A stretch of 64,000 bases of DNA from Pseudomonadota bacterium (GCA_018241525.1 JAFEDR010000011.1:186001-250000); one strand, 5' to 3'. Shown: positions 1 through 9,287, counted from the stretch's first letter. Translations and numbers: made by a program. The notes: a model not told the origin generated them from the letters alone.

Positions 1-521
1 TCAAGAGTCCGGCGTTCCACCGCCGCGCGGGCAAGGACCCGAGCGTGATCGTGCTCGCGACGCTCGCGGCCTTCGGCTACCGCGAGCGCGGCGATGCCTG
101 CTACCTGCAGTGCTTCGACGCCGCCGAGCTCGCCCGCATCCGCTTCGAGCTCGGCTCGGCGCTGAAGCTCGTGCAGCTGGTCGGCGAGAACGACTGGCGC
201 GAGTCCGACACCGACTACGACGACCTGCGCACGCCCGCCGGTCTCGCGCGGGTCGCCGCCTACGCCGACGGGATCGGGCCGTGGATCCCGCAGATCGTGC
301 GCTGGCCGCGGCCGGGCGCGGCGCCGGAATTCACGACGCTGGTCGCGGACGCGCACGCGGCGGGACTCGCCGTGCACCCGTACACCTTCCGGCTCGACCA
401 GCTGCCCGAGCACGCGCCGGACGCGACGGCGGTGCAGCGTGCGCTGTTCGAGACGGCGGACGTCGACGGCCTGTTCTCCGACTTCTGCGACGCGACGCTC
501 GCCTTCCTCGGCCGGCGCTAG
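1..521 (+). CDS. glpQ: Glycerophosphodiester phosphodiesterase, 3' part
   Basis: The frame is already open at the window edge (from base 3) and reads KSPAFHRRAGKDPS before the first internal GTG, so this is the C-terminal ~172 residues of a longer gene. The IYPEIK-type segment K-S-P-x-F-H, followed by G-K-D, and the C-terminal pattern 'ADVDGLFSDFCD' are typical of GlpQ-type periplasmic enzymes, which split glycerophosphodiesters into glycerol-3-phosphate and an alcohol. The catalytic N-terminal histidines and any signal peptide lie outside the window. It is followed 11 bp later by a GST gene on the same strand, so the two may be co-transcribed. The family call is good; periplasmic location is inferred from the subfamily. 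Confidence 0.8.
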   Translation, partial: KSPAFHRRAGKDPSVIVLATLAAFGYRERGDACYLQCFDAAELARIRFELGSALKLVQLVGENDWRESDTDYDDLRTPAGLARVAAYADGIGPWIPQIVRWPRPGAAPEFTTLVADAHAAGLAVHPYTFRLDQLPEHAPDATAVQRALFETADVDGLFSDFCDATLAFLGRR

Positions 522-532
522 GAGACCCCGCG

Positions 533-1201
533 ATGGCCGCCCTAAGCCTCGTCATCGGCAACTACAACTACAGCTCGTGGTCGCTGCGGCCGTGGGCGCT
601 GCTGCGCCACCTCGGGCTCGAGTTCAGCGAGCGGCGCCTGACGCTCGACACGCCGGGCTTCGCCGCGGCGGTCGCGCAGTACTCGGCGGCCGGCCGCGTG
701 CCGGTGCTGCTCGACGGCGAGCTCGCGATCTGGGATTCGCTGGCGATCATCGAGTACGCCAGCGAGCTCGCCGGGGGCCGCGGCTGGCCGGCCGAGCGCA
801 GCGCGCGCGCCGTCGCGCGCGCCGTCGCCGCCGAGATGCACTCCGGCTTCGCGGCGTTGCGCAACGAGTACCCGATGAACATCCGCGCCCGCGGCCGGCG
901 CGTGCCGCTGACCGAACCGCTGCGGCAGTCGATCGCGCGCATCGATGCGCTGTGGACCGACTGCCGCCGCCGCCACGGCGCGGCCGGACCGTGGCTGTTC
1001 GGCACCTACAGCGCGGCGGACGCGATGTTCCTGCCGGTCGCGTTCCGCTTCCAGACTTATGGCAGCGACGGCCTCGGGCCCGAGGCGCGCGCCTATGCCG
1101 CGGCGGCGGTGGCCGATCCGGTGATCGCGCCCTGGGTGCGCGCGGCCGAGGCCGAGACCGAGGTGATCGAGTACTCCGAGATCGGGCGGCCGACCGGCTG
1201 A
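533..1201 (+). CDS. Glutathione S-transferase family protein
   Basis: A 222-aa protein with an N-terminal thioredoxin-like domain (about residues 1-80, beginning SLVIGNYNYSSWSLRPWALL and including the cis-Pro region R-V-P-V-L) and an all-helical C-terminal domain. The N/S-rich 'NYSSWS' segment is where GSTs carry the glutathione-activating Ser or Tyr. The ATG is chosen because AGGAGA lies 7-12 nt upstream and the upstream frame has no family similarity. It likely conjugates or reduces a small electrophile in the cytoplasm; the substrate cannot be read from sequence. It ends one base before a convergent MOSC gene, leaving no room for a terminator. Confidence 0.85.
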   Translation: MAALSLVIGNYNYSSWSLRPWALLRHLGLEFSERRLTLDTPGFAAAVAQYSAAGRVPVLLDGELAIWDSLAIIEYASELAGGRGWPAERSARAVARAVAAEMHSGFAALRNEYPMNIRARGRRVPLTEPLRQSIARIDALWTDCRRRHGAAGPWLFGTYSAADAMFLPVAFRFQTYGSDGLGPEARAYAAAAVADPVIAPWVRAAEAETEVIEYSEIGRPTG

Positions 1202-1202
1202 T

Positions 1203-2012
1203 TCAGGCGAGCACCTCGAGCGCCGCGCCGACCTCGAGCCGCGCGCCGGGCGGCCCGCTCGCGACCGCGTTCATGCCGAACAGCACGCCGCGCAGCTGCT
1301 TGTCGAAGCGGAACGCCTTGAGCGCCGGGCCGGGGTCGGTCGAGCGCTCGCCGCGATCCTGATCGACGGCCGGCACGGTGCAGCGCGTGCACGGCTTGAC
1401 GAGCGCAAGCTCGACGTTGCCGCTGCGCAGGCTCCGGATCCGGTCCTCCGCGAACGGCTCGAGACCCTCGATCACGATGTTCGGGCGGAAGCGGTTCATC
1501 GGCACCGGCTCCGGGAGGCGCGCGTTCAGCACCTCGAGCGAGCTGGTGCTGCAGACCAGGATCGGGAAGCCGTCACTGAAGCTCACCGGCACGTCGCGCT
1601 CGCCGACCCACTCGCGCTCGGCGTGGCGGCGCGTCGCGGCGCCGACCCGGACGAGGCGCACCGGCTCGCCGAGCGCGCCGGTGAGCCAGGCGGCGGCCGC
1701 ATCGCCGGCGTCGACGGCGCTCATGTGGTCGTCCCAGACGCTGACCTCGCGCGTCGCGCCGGCCGCGGCGCCGTCGACACGCAGCGGCTCGAGCCCCGGG
1801 AAGCGCAGCACGATCCCGGACGGCACCCGCTCGGGCGCGAGGCGCGCGAGCGCCGGATGCGTGCGCTGGCTCAGGAACTTGCCGTCCGGCCGGGTCACCA
1901 TCCACTCGCGGTCGCCGTCGAGCCCGGTCGGCCCGAGCGCGCTCGCCGGCAGCTCGACGCGGCGGCCGGCCTTGACGGGGTAGATCGCGAGGGCGGCGAT
2001 GCGCGCGGTCAT
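1203..2012 (-). CDS. MOSC domain protein (YcbX-like)
   Basis: A 269-aa protein with an N-terminal MOSC beta-barrel domain (about 1-120, starting with IAALAIYPVKAGRR) and a C-terminal MOSC domain. The conserved molybdenum-ligand cysteine is in 'VKPCTRC' (Cys208; Cys211 is also present), followed by D-x-G-E-R-x-x-x-P-G. Single-chain proteins of this type, such as E. coli YcbX, are molybdenum-cofactor enzymes that reduce N-hydroxylated compounds with an electron-transfer partner. YcbX itself also has a C-terminal 2Fe-2S ferredoxin domain, which is absent here, so the reductant must be supplied separately. The substrate is unknown. It stands alone between a convergent GST gene and apt on the same strand. 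Confidence 0.85.
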   Translation of the reverse strand: MTARIAALAIYPVKAGRRVELPASALGPTGLDGDREWMVTRPDGKFLSQRTHPALARLAPERVPSGIVLRFPGLEPLRVDGAAAGATREVSVWDDHMSAVDAGDAAAAWLTGALGEPVRLVRVGAATRRHAEREWVGERDVPVSFSDGFPILVCSTSSLEVLNARLPEPVPMNRFRPNIVIEGLEPFAEDRIRSLRSGNVELALVKPCTRCTVPAVDQDRGERSTDPGPALKAFRFDKQLRGVLFGMNAVASGPPGARLEVGAALEVLA

Positions 2013-2073
2013 GGGGATTCCGCGAAGACGGGGAGCCTCACTGTACCCGGGCGCACGCCGCGCGCAACCCGAC

Positions 2074-2589
2074 TCAGAGCCGCAGCACCGCGTGGATGCG
2101 CTCGCCGGCGAGCCGCGCCCGGCCGTTCAGCGCCGCGAGCTCGACCAGGAACGCGCAGCCGACGAGCTCGGCGCCGAGCCGTCGCACGAGGTCGACGCTC
2201 GCGGCCGCCGTGCCGCCCGTGGCGAGCACGTCGTCGACGATCAGCACGCGGCAGCCGGCGGCGAGCGCGTCGCGGTGCACCTCGAGCGTGGCACGGCCGT
2301 ACTCGAGGTCGTAGGTCACGGCCTCGACCTCGGCCGGCAGCTTGCCGGGCTTGCGCAGCGGCACGAAGCCGGCGCCGAGCTCCCAGGCGGCGAGCGCGCC
2401 GAAGATGAAACCGCGGGCCTCCATGCCGGCGACCACTTCGATGCGGTCGTCGCGGAATGGCGCGAGCAGCGCCGCCATCGCGGCGCGCAGTGCCGCCGGG
2501 TCGCCGAGCAGCGGCGTCAGGTCGCGGAACACGACGCCGCGCTGCGGAAAGTCCGGGATCGCCCGGATGTGGTCTTCGAGCCGCACCAT
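2074..2589 (-). CDS. apt: Adenine phosphoribosyltransferase
   Basis: A 171-aa, full-length Apt: it converts adenine plus PRPP to AMP in purine salvage. Visible signatures are the N-terminal IPDFPQRGVVFRDLTPLLGD, the G-x-E-A-R-G-F segment, and the PRPP-binding loop VLIVDDVLATGGT at about residues 115-127. The start is the ATG at 2589, two bases downstream of the preceding ATP-grasp gene's stop. An apparently much longer open frame continues upstream, but it only shadows that ATP-grasp gene. Its place at the end of an ATP-grasp/peptidase operon may be incidental. Cytosolic. Confidence 0.95.
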   Translation of the reverse strand: MVRLEDHIRAIPDFPQRGVVFRDLTPLLGDPAALRAAMAALLAPFRDDRIEVVAGMEARGFIFGALAAWELGAGFVPLRKPGKLPAEVEAVTYDLEYGRATLEVHRDALAAGCRVLIVDDVLATGGTAAASVDLVRRLGAELVGCAFLVELAALNGRARLAGERIHAVLRL

Positions 2590-2591
2590 CG

Positions 2592-3626
2592 TCACTCCTC
2601 GTTCGCGCGCCAGGCCGCCTGGTAGCCGAGGCCGAGCGACAGGATGCGCGACAGCAGCTCGTCGTAGTCGATGCCGGCGGCCCGGGCGGAACGCGCCAGG
2701 TCCTCCTCCTCGGCCAGGTTCGGGTTCGCGTTCGCCTCGAGCACGTACAGCGCGCCGTCCGCGCGCAGGCGGAAGTCCATGCGCGCGTAGCCGGTCAGGT
2801 GCAATGCGCGGTAGATGCGCTTCGTCAGCCGGCCCAGCTGCTGCAGCACGCCATCCGGCAGCGCCACGGCCGCATCCGTCGTGATGCCATGGCGCACCTG
2901 GTAGCGGCGGTCCCACTTGACCTTGCGGGTCGCGATCGGCGCCTGGCCCTCGGGCAGCGAACCGAAGCTCATCTCCCACGGTGGCAACGTGGTCAGCCGG
3001 TCGTTGCCGAGCACGCCGACGTAGATCTCGCGGCCCTCGACGTACTCCTCGACCAGCGCATCGCTGTCCGTCTGCTCGTGCACGAACTCGATCCGCGCCT
3101 TGAGGCTCGCCGCGTCCGAGCAGACCGAGGCCTGCGCGATGCCCAGCGAGGCGTCGTCGGTGGCGGACTTCACGAACAGCGGGAAGCGCGTCTTCGGCGG
3201 CACGCGTACCCGCTTGCCGCGCGGGAACACCGCGAACTGCGGCGTCGGGATGCGGTGGTAGGCGAGCAGCTGCTTCGACAGCACCTTGTCGCGCGACAAC
3301 ATCAGGCCGCGCGGGTTGCAGCCGGTGTACGGCTGGCGCATCAGCTCGAGGAAGGCGACCACGTGCTGGTCGTGCTTGGCGATGCCGTCGAACTCCTCGA
3401 GCAGGTTGAAGACGATGTGCGGCCGCCACTCCTGGATCGTGGTCCGCAGCTCGGTCAGGCTGTCGAGCAGGCCGATGCAGCGGACGTCGTGGCCGGCGGC
3501 CGTCAGGTGCGAGACCACGTCGAACTCGGTGCGCCACTCGTCGATCTCGCGCTGCTCGTGCCCGGCCAGCGTGGACGGCGGGATCAGCGTCTCGTGGACC
3601 GCCACCAGCAGGCGCAGCTTCCTCAT
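2592..3626 (-). CDS. Ddl-like ATP-grasp carboxylate-amine ligase
   Basis: A 344-aa ATP-grasp enzyme related to D-alanine-D-alanine ligases. Such enzymes activate a carboxylate as acyl-phosphate and join it to an amine. Visible parts are an N-terminal Rossmann-like region with 'HIVFNLLEEFDG', the Ddl-like 'QPYTGCNPRGLMLSRDK', the ATP-binding lysine region 'FPLFVKSATDDASLGI', and the Mg-binding C-terminal 'LEANANPNLAEEEDLA' (about 296-311). Its ATG overlaps the stop codon of the upstream zinc-peptidase gene (ATGA), so the two are translationally coupled. Genuine Ddl enzymes normally sit among cell-wall genes, and none is here. The substrate is unknown; a small-peptide ligase is plausible. Confidence 0.8.
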   Translation of the reverse strand: MRKLRLLVAVHETLIPPSTLAGHEQREIDEWRTEFDVVSHLTAAGHDVRCIGLLDSLTELRTTIQEWRPHIVFNLLEEFDGIAKHDQHVVAFLELMRQPYTGCNPRGLMLSRDKVLSKQLLAYHRIPTPQFAVFPRGKRVRVPPKTRFPLFVKSATDDASLGIAQASVCSDAASLKARIEFVHEQTDSDALVEEYVEGREIYVGVLGNDRLTTLPPWEMSFGSLPEGQAPIATRKVKWDRRYQVRHGITTDAAVALPDGVLQQLGRLTKRIYRALHLTGYARMDFRLRADGALYVLEANANPNLAEEEDLARSARAAGIDYDELLSRILSLGLGYQAAWRANEE

Positions 3627-4666
3627 AGCGTCAGGCGCCGGCCGGCGCTGCGCTCGAAGCTGCGCACCAGGCGCGCCAGCGCCCACTCGGCATTGCGCGC
3701 CGCGCGCCGGCGGTCGCCGCGCACGTAGAGGCCGAGCTCGGTGCAGCGGCGGATCGCCGCGCGCATGACCTGGTGCACCAGGTATTCGCTGCAGCCGACG
3801 CGCGCCACGAGCTGCGGGTGCAGCCGCGGCCGCAGCCTGCGCAGGAACGTCGCGGCACGCAGCGCCGGGGTCCCCGGCTCGGTCGTGAACACGCGCTCGA
3901 GCAGCTCGTCCTCGTCGCGGTGCGAGGGCGCGGCGTAGCGCTTCAGGATCGCGGCGTAGTGCTGGCGCAGGGTGCGGGTGTCGTGCGCGAGCGAGTCGAT
4001 GTGGATGCGCGAGCGCACCGGCGCCGGCTGCGCCGCGATCCCAGCCATCAGCGCATCGACCACCTCGAGCTTGCCGAGCGCCGGCCAGTCGCGGTAGTCG
4101 CTGCGCCAGCGCGAACCGGGCTTCAGCCAGACGGCGAAGGTCTCGGCGAAGTCCTCGGTCGGGTGGCTCTGCGCGTACCAGCTGCCGAGGTGCTGCACGT
4201 AGCGGCGGCTGCCCGGCCGCGGCCGGTAGCTGTCGGGGTACGGCAGGCCGGCCGGCCCGAAGGTCTCCCGCCAGACGCGCCGGCGGCGCAGCCGGTAGGC
4301 ATTGTCGACGGCGTGGCCGGCCTCGTGGCGCAGGATGCGCATGAACCAGTTGCGATTGCCGCCCTCGACCTCGCCGAGCATGCGCCGCTCGAGGCGCCGC
4401 AGCCGGGGGTGGGCGAGAAAGAACGGCAGCGCGAAGCCCGGCACGCCGTCCGGCGAGAACCACTCCTCGCCGAGCCAGCAGTGCGGGCGGAACGCGATCC
4501 CGCGCGCGCCGAGCTCGGCGTAGAGCTGCTCGACGTGGCGCGCGAGCGGCGAGCGGTCGAGCGCGAGCCCGAGGTCGCAGAAGCGCAGGTCGAGGAGCTC
4601 CTCGTCGCCGAGGCGGGTCCACCAGTAGCGTCGGCCGCTGCGGCGCGGGCGGGTCCTGCCGGGCAC
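3623..4666 (-). CDS. Putative zinc-binding metallopeptidase
   Basis: A 347-aa protein carrying the zincin motif HEAGH (residues 114-118) and a downstream acidic segment 'HPTEDFAETFAVWL' (168-181) that could supply the third zinc ligand. There is no signal peptide, and the N-terminus is strongly basic. It fits the 'putative zinc-binding metallopeptidase' group of uncharacterised bacterial proteins. It starts at GTG (4666) and is coupled by an ATGA overlap to the Ddl-like ligase, so the pair probably acts on one substrate, either opposing (ligation and hydrolysis) or sequential. The peptidase fold is supported by the motif; activity is inference. Confidence 0.75.
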   Translation of the reverse strand: MPGRTRPRRSGRRYWWTRLGDEELLDLRFCDLGLALDRSPLARHVEQLYAELGARGIAFRPHCWLGEEWFSPDGVPGFALPFFLAHPRLRRLERRMLGEVEGGNRNWFMRILRHEAGHAVDNAYRLRRRRVWRETFGPAGLPYPDSYRPRPGSRRYVQHLGSWYAQSHPTEDFAETFAVWLKPGSRWRSDYRDWPALGKLEVVDALMAGIAAQPAPVRSRIHIDSLAHDTRTLRQHYAAILKRYAAPSHRDEDELLERVFTTEPGTPALRAATFLRRLRPRLHPQLVARVGCSEYLVHQVMRAAIRRCTELGLYVRGDRRRAARNAEWALARLVRSFERSAGRRLTL

Positions 4667-4679
4667 GTCTGCTCCCCTG

Positions 4680-6182
4680 TCAGATCGCGGCGAGGCGCTG
4701 CAGCGCGCCCGTCAGCAGCCGGTCGGCGACGGTGGCGATGCGCGGGGCGTCCGCGAGCGAGGCGACCCAGGCCTTCGGCAGGCTCGCGGCGCCGTAGAGC
4801 GCGCCGGCCAGCTGGCCGGTCAATGCGCCCTGCACGTCCGCGTCGAGCCCCTGGTTCACCGCCGCGAGCACAGTATCGCGGTAGCCGCGCCCGTCGGCCA
4901 GCGCCCGCAGCGCCACGGCCAGCGCGTCGAGGGCGGCCGGCCGCGACCCCTCCTCGGCCGCCCGCCAGCCGCCGGCCGCGAGCGCCGCCACCTCGCGCCG
5001 GAGCGGCCGGCGACGCCAGAGTCCCTCGACCGGGCTGAACCCGGGCGCGAGCAACTCGGTCCTGGGCCTGCCCTGCAACACGCCGACCACGAGGGCGGCA
5101 GCCAGCCGGCAGGCGTCGAGCACCACCGGTGCCTGGTGCGTCGGCCGCGCGACCTCGGCGGCGAGCTCGACGGCCCGCTCCGGGTCGTCGAGCAGGAAGG
5201 CGGCCGCCACCCCGGCGCGGACGAGCGGCTCGGCTTCCGCACGCGCCGGATCGTGGGAGCCGGCGAACGGGTTGCCGCTCCAGGCGGCTTGGGAGAGCGC
5301 GCGGGCGGTGGCGGCGCTGATGCCGACGCACTGGCCGGTCGCCGAGCCCTCGCCGTCGCGGCGCCACCGCGTGAGCCGCGCGACGAAGTCGCGGGCATCG
5401 AAAACCCCGCGCTCGAGCAAGCTCTCCGCGAGCTGCAGGGCGATGCTGGTGTCGTCGCTCCAGGCGCCGCGCGGCAGCTCGTACGGCCCGCCGCCGAGCA
5501 GGTCGCCGACCGGCGTGAAGGTGCCGGGCCGGCGGTGCTGCACGGGCACGGCCAGCGCATCGCCGAGCGCGAGCCCCCACCACAGGCCGCGGCACCGGTC
5601 GCGCAGCACATCGGCCTCGCCGGCCGCGCGCGGCCGGGCTGCGTCGCGCCAGTCGCTGACGAAGCGCCGTTGCGCCTCGGTCTCGGGCACCGTCGGCCAG
5701 TCGGCGTCGCGACCGGCGGCGACCCAGAGCTCGTCGAGCCGCGCCAGCGCCGTCTCGCCGTCGCCGAGCCGGCGCGCGAGGTAGCAGCCGATCAGGGTGC
5801 CGGTACGGCCGATGCCGGCACGGCAGTGGACGTACACGCGCCGGCCGGCGGCGAGCGCGGCCTCGAGCTCATCGAGGATCGCGGCCATCTCCGCCGCGCT
5901 GCGTGGCAGGCCGTGGTCGCGGATCGGCCGCCGCAGCACGACGGGCGGCGGGCGGTCGCGTGCGTCGGCGAGCTCGGCCAGCAGCGGCGCGTACGTCGGC
6001 AGCTCGTCCGCTGCGGTGAGGTCGAGGATCCAGTCGATGCCGGCATCGAGCAGCGCCTCGAGCCGCGCGCACGCCGCCTCGGGATCGGCATGACCGGGGT
6101 AGCTGCCGGCCAGCAGGCGCGGCCGCTCAACCCAGTAGCTGCCCGACAGCGGCGCGGCGCCGGCCGCCGCGGCCGGGTTCAC
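4680..6182 (-). CDS. Fusion: dual-specificity phosphatase + ADP-ribosylglycohydrolase
   Basis: A 500-aa two-domain protein. Residues ~15-180 are a cysteine-phosphatase domain with the P-loop [10 protein letters not shown] (Cys120 and Arg126 of the CX5R motif) and an upstream candidate general-acid Asp in 'IRDHGLP'. Residues ~190-500 are a DraG-type ADP-ribosylglycohydrolase with '[11 protein letters not shown]', the metal-binding WSDDTSIAL (241-249) and a C-terminal GLDAD (445-449) in place of the usual G-D-T-D, keeping both aspartates. It probably removes phosphate and ADP-ribose from proteins or small molecules. The GTG start overlaps the ttcA stop (GTGA), so it is made with the tRNA thiolase. 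Substrates are unknown. Confidence 0.85.
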   Translation of the reverse strand: MNPAAAAGAAPLSGSYWVERPRLLAGSYPGHADPEAACARLEALLDAGIDWILDLTAADELPTYAPLLAELADARDRPPPVVLRRPIRDHGLPRSAAEMAAILDELEAALAAGRRVYVHCRAGIGRTGTLIGCYLARRLGDGETALARLDELWVAAGRDADWPTVPETEAQRRFVSDWRDAARPRAAGEADVLRDRCRGLWWGLALGDALAVPVQHRRPGTFTPVGDLLGGGPYELPRGAWSDDTSIALQLAESLLERGVFDARDFVARLTRWRRDGEGSATGQCVGISAATARALSQAAWSGNPFAGSHDPARAEAEPLVRAGVAAAFLLDDPERAVELAAEVARPTHQAPVVLDACRLAAALVVGVLQGRPRTELLAPGFSPVEGLWRRRPLRREVAALAAGGWRAAEEGSRPAALDALAVALRALADGRGYRDTVLAAVNQGLDADVQGALTGQLAGALYGAASLPKAWVASLADAPRIATVADRLLTGALQRLAAI

Positions 6183-7039
6183 CCGCCGTCCCCGGGGCGC
6201 GCACGGCGGGCCTCGAGCCCCGCGAAATCGAAGAGCGTCGCATCCGCCAGCTGCGAGGGCGCGACGTCCCTGAGCGCGGCGAAGATCGACTCGATCCGGC
6301 CGGGGTGCTCGCGCTCCCAGGCAGCGAGCATTCGCCCCACCGACTCGCGCTCGAGGTTCGGCTGCGAGCCGCACAGGTTGCAGGGGATGATCGGGAAGGC
6401 GCGGGCGCGCGCATAGCGCTCGATCAGGCGCTCCGGCACGTAGGCGAGTGGCCGGATTACGATGTGGCGGCCGTCGTCGGACAGCAGCTTCGGCGGCATC
6501 GCCTTCAGCTTGCCACCGTGGAACAGGTTCAGGAACAGCGTCTCGACGATGTCGTCGCGGTGGTGCCCGAGCGCGATCTTGCTGCAGCCGTGCAGCGTCG
6601 CGTGGTGGTAGAGCGCGCCACGCCGCAGCCGCGAGCACAGGCTGCACAGCGTGCGGCCCTCCGGGATCACGCGCTTGACCACCGAGTAGGTGTCCTGCTC
6701 CAGGATCGCGAACGGCACGCCGAGGGCCCGCAGGTATTCCGGCAGCACCGTCGCCGGGAAGCCCGGCTGCTTCTGGTCGAGGTTCACCGCCAGCAGCTCG
6801 AAGCGCACCGGCGCGCTGCGCTGCAACGACAGCAGCAGGTCCAGCAGCGTGTACGAGTCCTTGCCACCGGACAGGCACACCATCACGCGGTCGCCGTCGG
6901 CGATCATCGCGTAGTCGTCGATCGCCTTGCCGACGAGGCCGCGCAGCTCCGCCTGCAGCCGCTTGAAGTTGCGCGACGGACGCGCCGCCGCGCCGCTCGG
7001 GGGGGTCGGGAACGGCACCAGCGTGACGTCGGCGTCCAT
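6179..7039 (-). CDS. ttcA: tRNA 2-thiocytidine biosynthesis protein TtcA
   Basis: A 286-aa enzyme that thiolates cytidine 32 of certain tRNAs, using ATP and an iron-sulfur cluster. The PP-loop SGGKDS is at 57-62. The two CxxC pairs that hold the cluster are both present (C132/C135 in '[10 protein letters not shown]' and C220/C223 in '[11 protein letters not shown]'), as is '[12 protein letters not shown]'. The ATG at 7039 was chosen because upstream sequence in this frame only shadows the carboxypeptidase gene, whose stop lies 8 bp away. It sits between the carboxypeptidase and the phosphatase/ADP-ribosylglycohydrolase fusion in a tight minus-strand operon. Confidence 0.96.
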   Translation of the reverse strand: MDADVTLVPFPTPPSGAAARPSRNFKRLQAELRGLVGKAIDDYAMIADGDRVMVCLSGGKDSYTLLDLLLSLQRSAPVRFELLAVNLDQKQPGFPATVLPEYLRALGVPFAILEQDTYSVVKRVIPEGRTLCSLCSRLRRGALYHHATLHGCSKIALGHHRDDIVETLFLNLFHGGKLKAMPPKLLSDDGRHIVIRPLAYVPERLIERYARARAFPIIPCNLCGSQPNLERESVGRMLAAWEREHPGRIESIFAALRDVAPSQLADATLFDFAGLEARRARPGDGG

Positions 7040-7047
7040 GGCCACCG

Positions 7048-8547
7048 TCAGCGCGGCTCGAGGTATTTCGCCTCGAGATAGCGCAGCGCGGGTGCCGCCG
7101 ACAGCGGCCGTCCGGATGCTTCCTTCACGAGGTCCTGCACGGTCATGCGCGCGCCGGAGGCGTGCACGCGCTCGCGCAGCCAGCCGAACAGGCCCGAGAA
7201 GTCGCCGGCGGCGATCTCCTGGTCGAGCGAGTCGCGCTCGCTGCGCAACGCCTCCCACAGCTGCATCGCGATCAGCGCGCCGAGCGCGTAGGCCGGGAAG
7301 TAGCCGAACTGCCCGACCGCCCAGTGGATGTCCTGCAGGCAGCCCTCGCTGTCGCTGGCGGGCTTCATGCCGAGGCGCGCGGCGGCCCGGTCGTTCCAGG
7401 CCGCCGGCAGGTCCGCGACCTTGAGCTCGCCGGCGAGCAGCTCCTTCTCGAGCTCGTAGCGCAGCAGGATGTGCGCCGGGTACGTGAGCTCGTCCGCCTC
7501 GGCGCGGATCAGGCCGCGGTGCACGCGGGTCAGGTGACGGTAGAGGTTCTCCGCCTCCCATTCGGGACCCGAGACGCCCAGGTGCTTCTCGAGCAGCGGC
7601 TTCAGGTACGCGAGGAACGGCCGGCTGCGGCCGAGCAGCATCTCGATGATCAGCGACTGGCTTTCCTCGAGCGCCATGCCGCGATTGCGCCCGACCGGCT
7701 GGTCGCGCCAGGCCTGCGGCAGGCCGAGGTCGTACATCGCGTGGCCCGCCTCGTGCAGCGCGCCGAGCAGCCCCTGGAAAGCATCGCCCGGCGCGAAGCG
7801 CGTGGTGACGCGGATGTCGCCGGGGATGCCCTCGGTGAACGGGTGCTCGCTCTCGTCGAGGCGGCCGCGCTCGAACGGGAAGCCGATCGCCTTCAGGACC
7901 TCGAGCGCCAGCGCGCGCTGCTTCGCGGCCGGGAACTTGCCGCTGATCGGCAGCGCGGGCTTCTCGGTCTGCAGCGCGACCGCCTCCCGAATCAGGTTCG
8001 GCAGGCGGCGGCCCACGGCCTTGAACAGCGTGTCGATGTCGGCCGTGCGGACGCCGGGACTGAACTCGTCCACCAGCGCATCGTAGGGCGCGAGCGACAG
8101 GTGCTGGCCGAGCAGCGCCGCGCGGTCGCGGATCAGTGCCACCACCTCCGCGAGGTGCGGCGCGTAGTCGGCGAAGTGGCCGGTGCGGCGCGCCTCGAGC
8201 CAGTGCATCTCGGCGCGCGCCGTGGCCTTCGCGAGCCGCGAGACCAGCGCGTTGGGGGTCGCGATCGCGTGGTCGCGCTCGCGGCGCATCTCGCGCAGGT
8301 TGGCGAGCTGCCAGTCCTCGAGCCCCTGGGCGTTGGCGTGGGCGCGCTCGATCAGCCGCGAGACCTTCGGCGAGGTCAGCAGCGCGTGGCACTCCGTCTC
8401 GAGCGCCGCCAGCTGCTCGCCGCGCACCTCGGCGCTGCCGCGCGGCATCATGACGGCGGCGTCCCAGCGCAGCACGGCCAGCGCCCCGCGAAACGCGTGC
8501 AGGCGCCGGAACTCCTCCTCGAGCTGCTGGTAGGGCGTCGCGGCCAT
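7048..8547 (-). CDS. Carboxypeptidase Taq (M32) metallopeptidase
   Basis: A 499-aa protein of the usual M32 length, with the zinc motif HEAGH at 265-269 and the family signatures HPF (235-237) and DIRVTTRF (244-251). 'GMALEESQS', which follows the motif, supplies the third ligand. It releases C-terminal residues from peptides, probably in the cytoplasm since no signal peptide is present. It is the first gene of a minus-strand series leading into ttcA. The ~215-bp region upstream holds an AT-rich stretch suitable for its promoter. Confidence 0.95.
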   Translation of the reverse strand: MAATPYQQLEEEFRRLHAFRGALAVLRWDAAVMMPRGSAEVRGEQLAALETECHALLTSPKVSRLIERAHANAQGLEDWQLANLREMRRERDHAIATPNALVSRLAKATARAEMHWLEARRTGHFADYAPHLAEVVALIRDRAALLGQHLSLAPYDALVDEFSPGVRTADIDTLFKAVGRRLPNLIREAVALQTEKPALPISGKFPAAKQRALALEVLKAIGFPFERGRLDESEHPFTEGIPGDIRVTTRFAPGDAFQGLLGALHEAGHAMYDLGLPQAWRDQPVGRNRGMALEESQSLIIEMLLGRSRPFLAYLKPLLEKHLGVSGPEWEAENLYRHLTRVHRGLIRAEADELTYPAHILLRYELEKELLAGELKVADLPAAWNDRAAARLGMKPASDSEGCLQDIHWAVGQFGYFPAYALGALIAMQLWEALRSERDSLDQEIAAGDFSGLFGWLRERVHASGARMTVQDLVKEASGRPLSAAPALRYLEAKYLEPR

Positions 8548-8762
8548 GGGTCCTTGTCAGGGTCCACCGCCGCAACGCCTTGGAATTTCACTCCCGCAAG
8601 CCGCGGGGGTGCTGGATGGTCGTCAGGGGGGTCGGACAGCCGCCATTCTACCAGCCGGGCGGCTTCCAGGGCGGCTCGGAAGGTCTTAAACTATTGATAT
8701 ATATGGATAAAGAGTCCGCGGACGGTGGTTGACAGCGGGCGGGGCCCCGCCTGCCGGGACCC
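8548..8762. other. Intergenic region with AT-rich island and GC hairpin
   Basis: This gap separates the carboxypeptidase start from the maoC stop; both genes are on the minus strand. Bases ~8686-8713 are strikingly AT-rich for this genome (TTAAACTATTGATATATATG) and probably hold the minus-strand promoter of the carboxypeptidase operon. Bases 8735-8754 form a 10-bp GC arm pair (GCGGGCGGGG/CCCCGCCTGC, one G-T pair) just past the maoC stop. It could end the pha operon, but no T-run follows on the minus strand. No ORF or RNA gene was recognised. Confidence 0.45.
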
Positions 8763-9230
8763 TCAAAAATAGAGCCGCGCGATGGTCTCGGCGACGCACG
8801 CCGGCCGGCTGCTGCCCTCGATCTCGACCGTGATCTCCTCGGTCAGCTGCAGCCCGCCCTTGAAGTCCTCGACCGCGACGAGCTTCGCCCGGCCACGGAC
8901 CCGGGCCCCTTCGACGACCGCGTTCGTGAAGCGCACGCGGTTGAGGCCGTAGTTCACGATCCGCCGCACGCCCGGGAAGCGGTCGGTGCCGCCCTCGGCG
9001 ACGCCGCGCAGCATCGGCAGCAGCGACAGCGTCAGGAAGCCGTGCGCGACGGTGCGGCGCCACGGCGACTCGCGCGCCGCACGCTCCGGGTCGGTGTGGA
9101 TCCACTGCCGATCGCCGGTGGCGGCCGCGAAGGCATCGATGCGCGCCTGGTCGACCGCGACCCAGTCGCTGACGTGCACGTCGCGGCCGAGCTCGGCGGT
9201 CAGCGTCGCGCGCACGGTCTCGAGCGTCAT
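8763..9230 (-). CDS. MaoC-like (R)-enoyl-CoA hydratase
   Basis: A 155-aa hot-dog-fold protein. The hydratase-2 motif is present as 'DxxWIHTDPERA' (Asp and His of the catalytic pair) followed by the Gly/Ser-rich 'VAHGFLTLSLLPML'. Enzymes of this type add water to trans-2-enoyl-CoA to give (R)-3-hydroxyacyl-CoA. Lying just downstream of phaC, it plausibly works like PhaJ, feeding beta-oxidation intermediates to the PHA synthase. The gap to phaC is 57 bp, same strand, so probably one transcript phaE-phaC-maoC. It is longer than classic PhaJ (~135 aa), so another enoyl-CoA substrate is possible. Confidence 0.85.
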   Translation of the reverse strand: MTLETVRATLTAELGRDVHVSDWVAVDQARIDAFAAATGDRQWIHTDPERAARESPWRRTVAHGFLTLSLLPMLRGVAEGGTDRFPGVRRIVNYGLNRVRFTNAVVEGARVRGRAKLVAVEDFKGGLQLTEEITVEIEGSSRPACVAETIARLYF

Positions 9231-9287
9231 GGGGTCGCGATCCTCGGGCGGCCGGACGGGTGCAAGGTCATGGCGGGGGCGCTCAGC

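Noticed and set aside
2590..3537. N-terminal extension of apt to about 487 residues
   Set aside because: The extension is an alternate frame of the ATP-grasp gene; Apt proteins are ~170-180 aa and the ATG at 2589 begins the conserved sequence.
8729..8734. A perfect TTGACA on the plus strand after maoC
   Set aside because: No -10 at 16-18 nt and no plus-strand gene downstream; it falls beside a GC hairpin.
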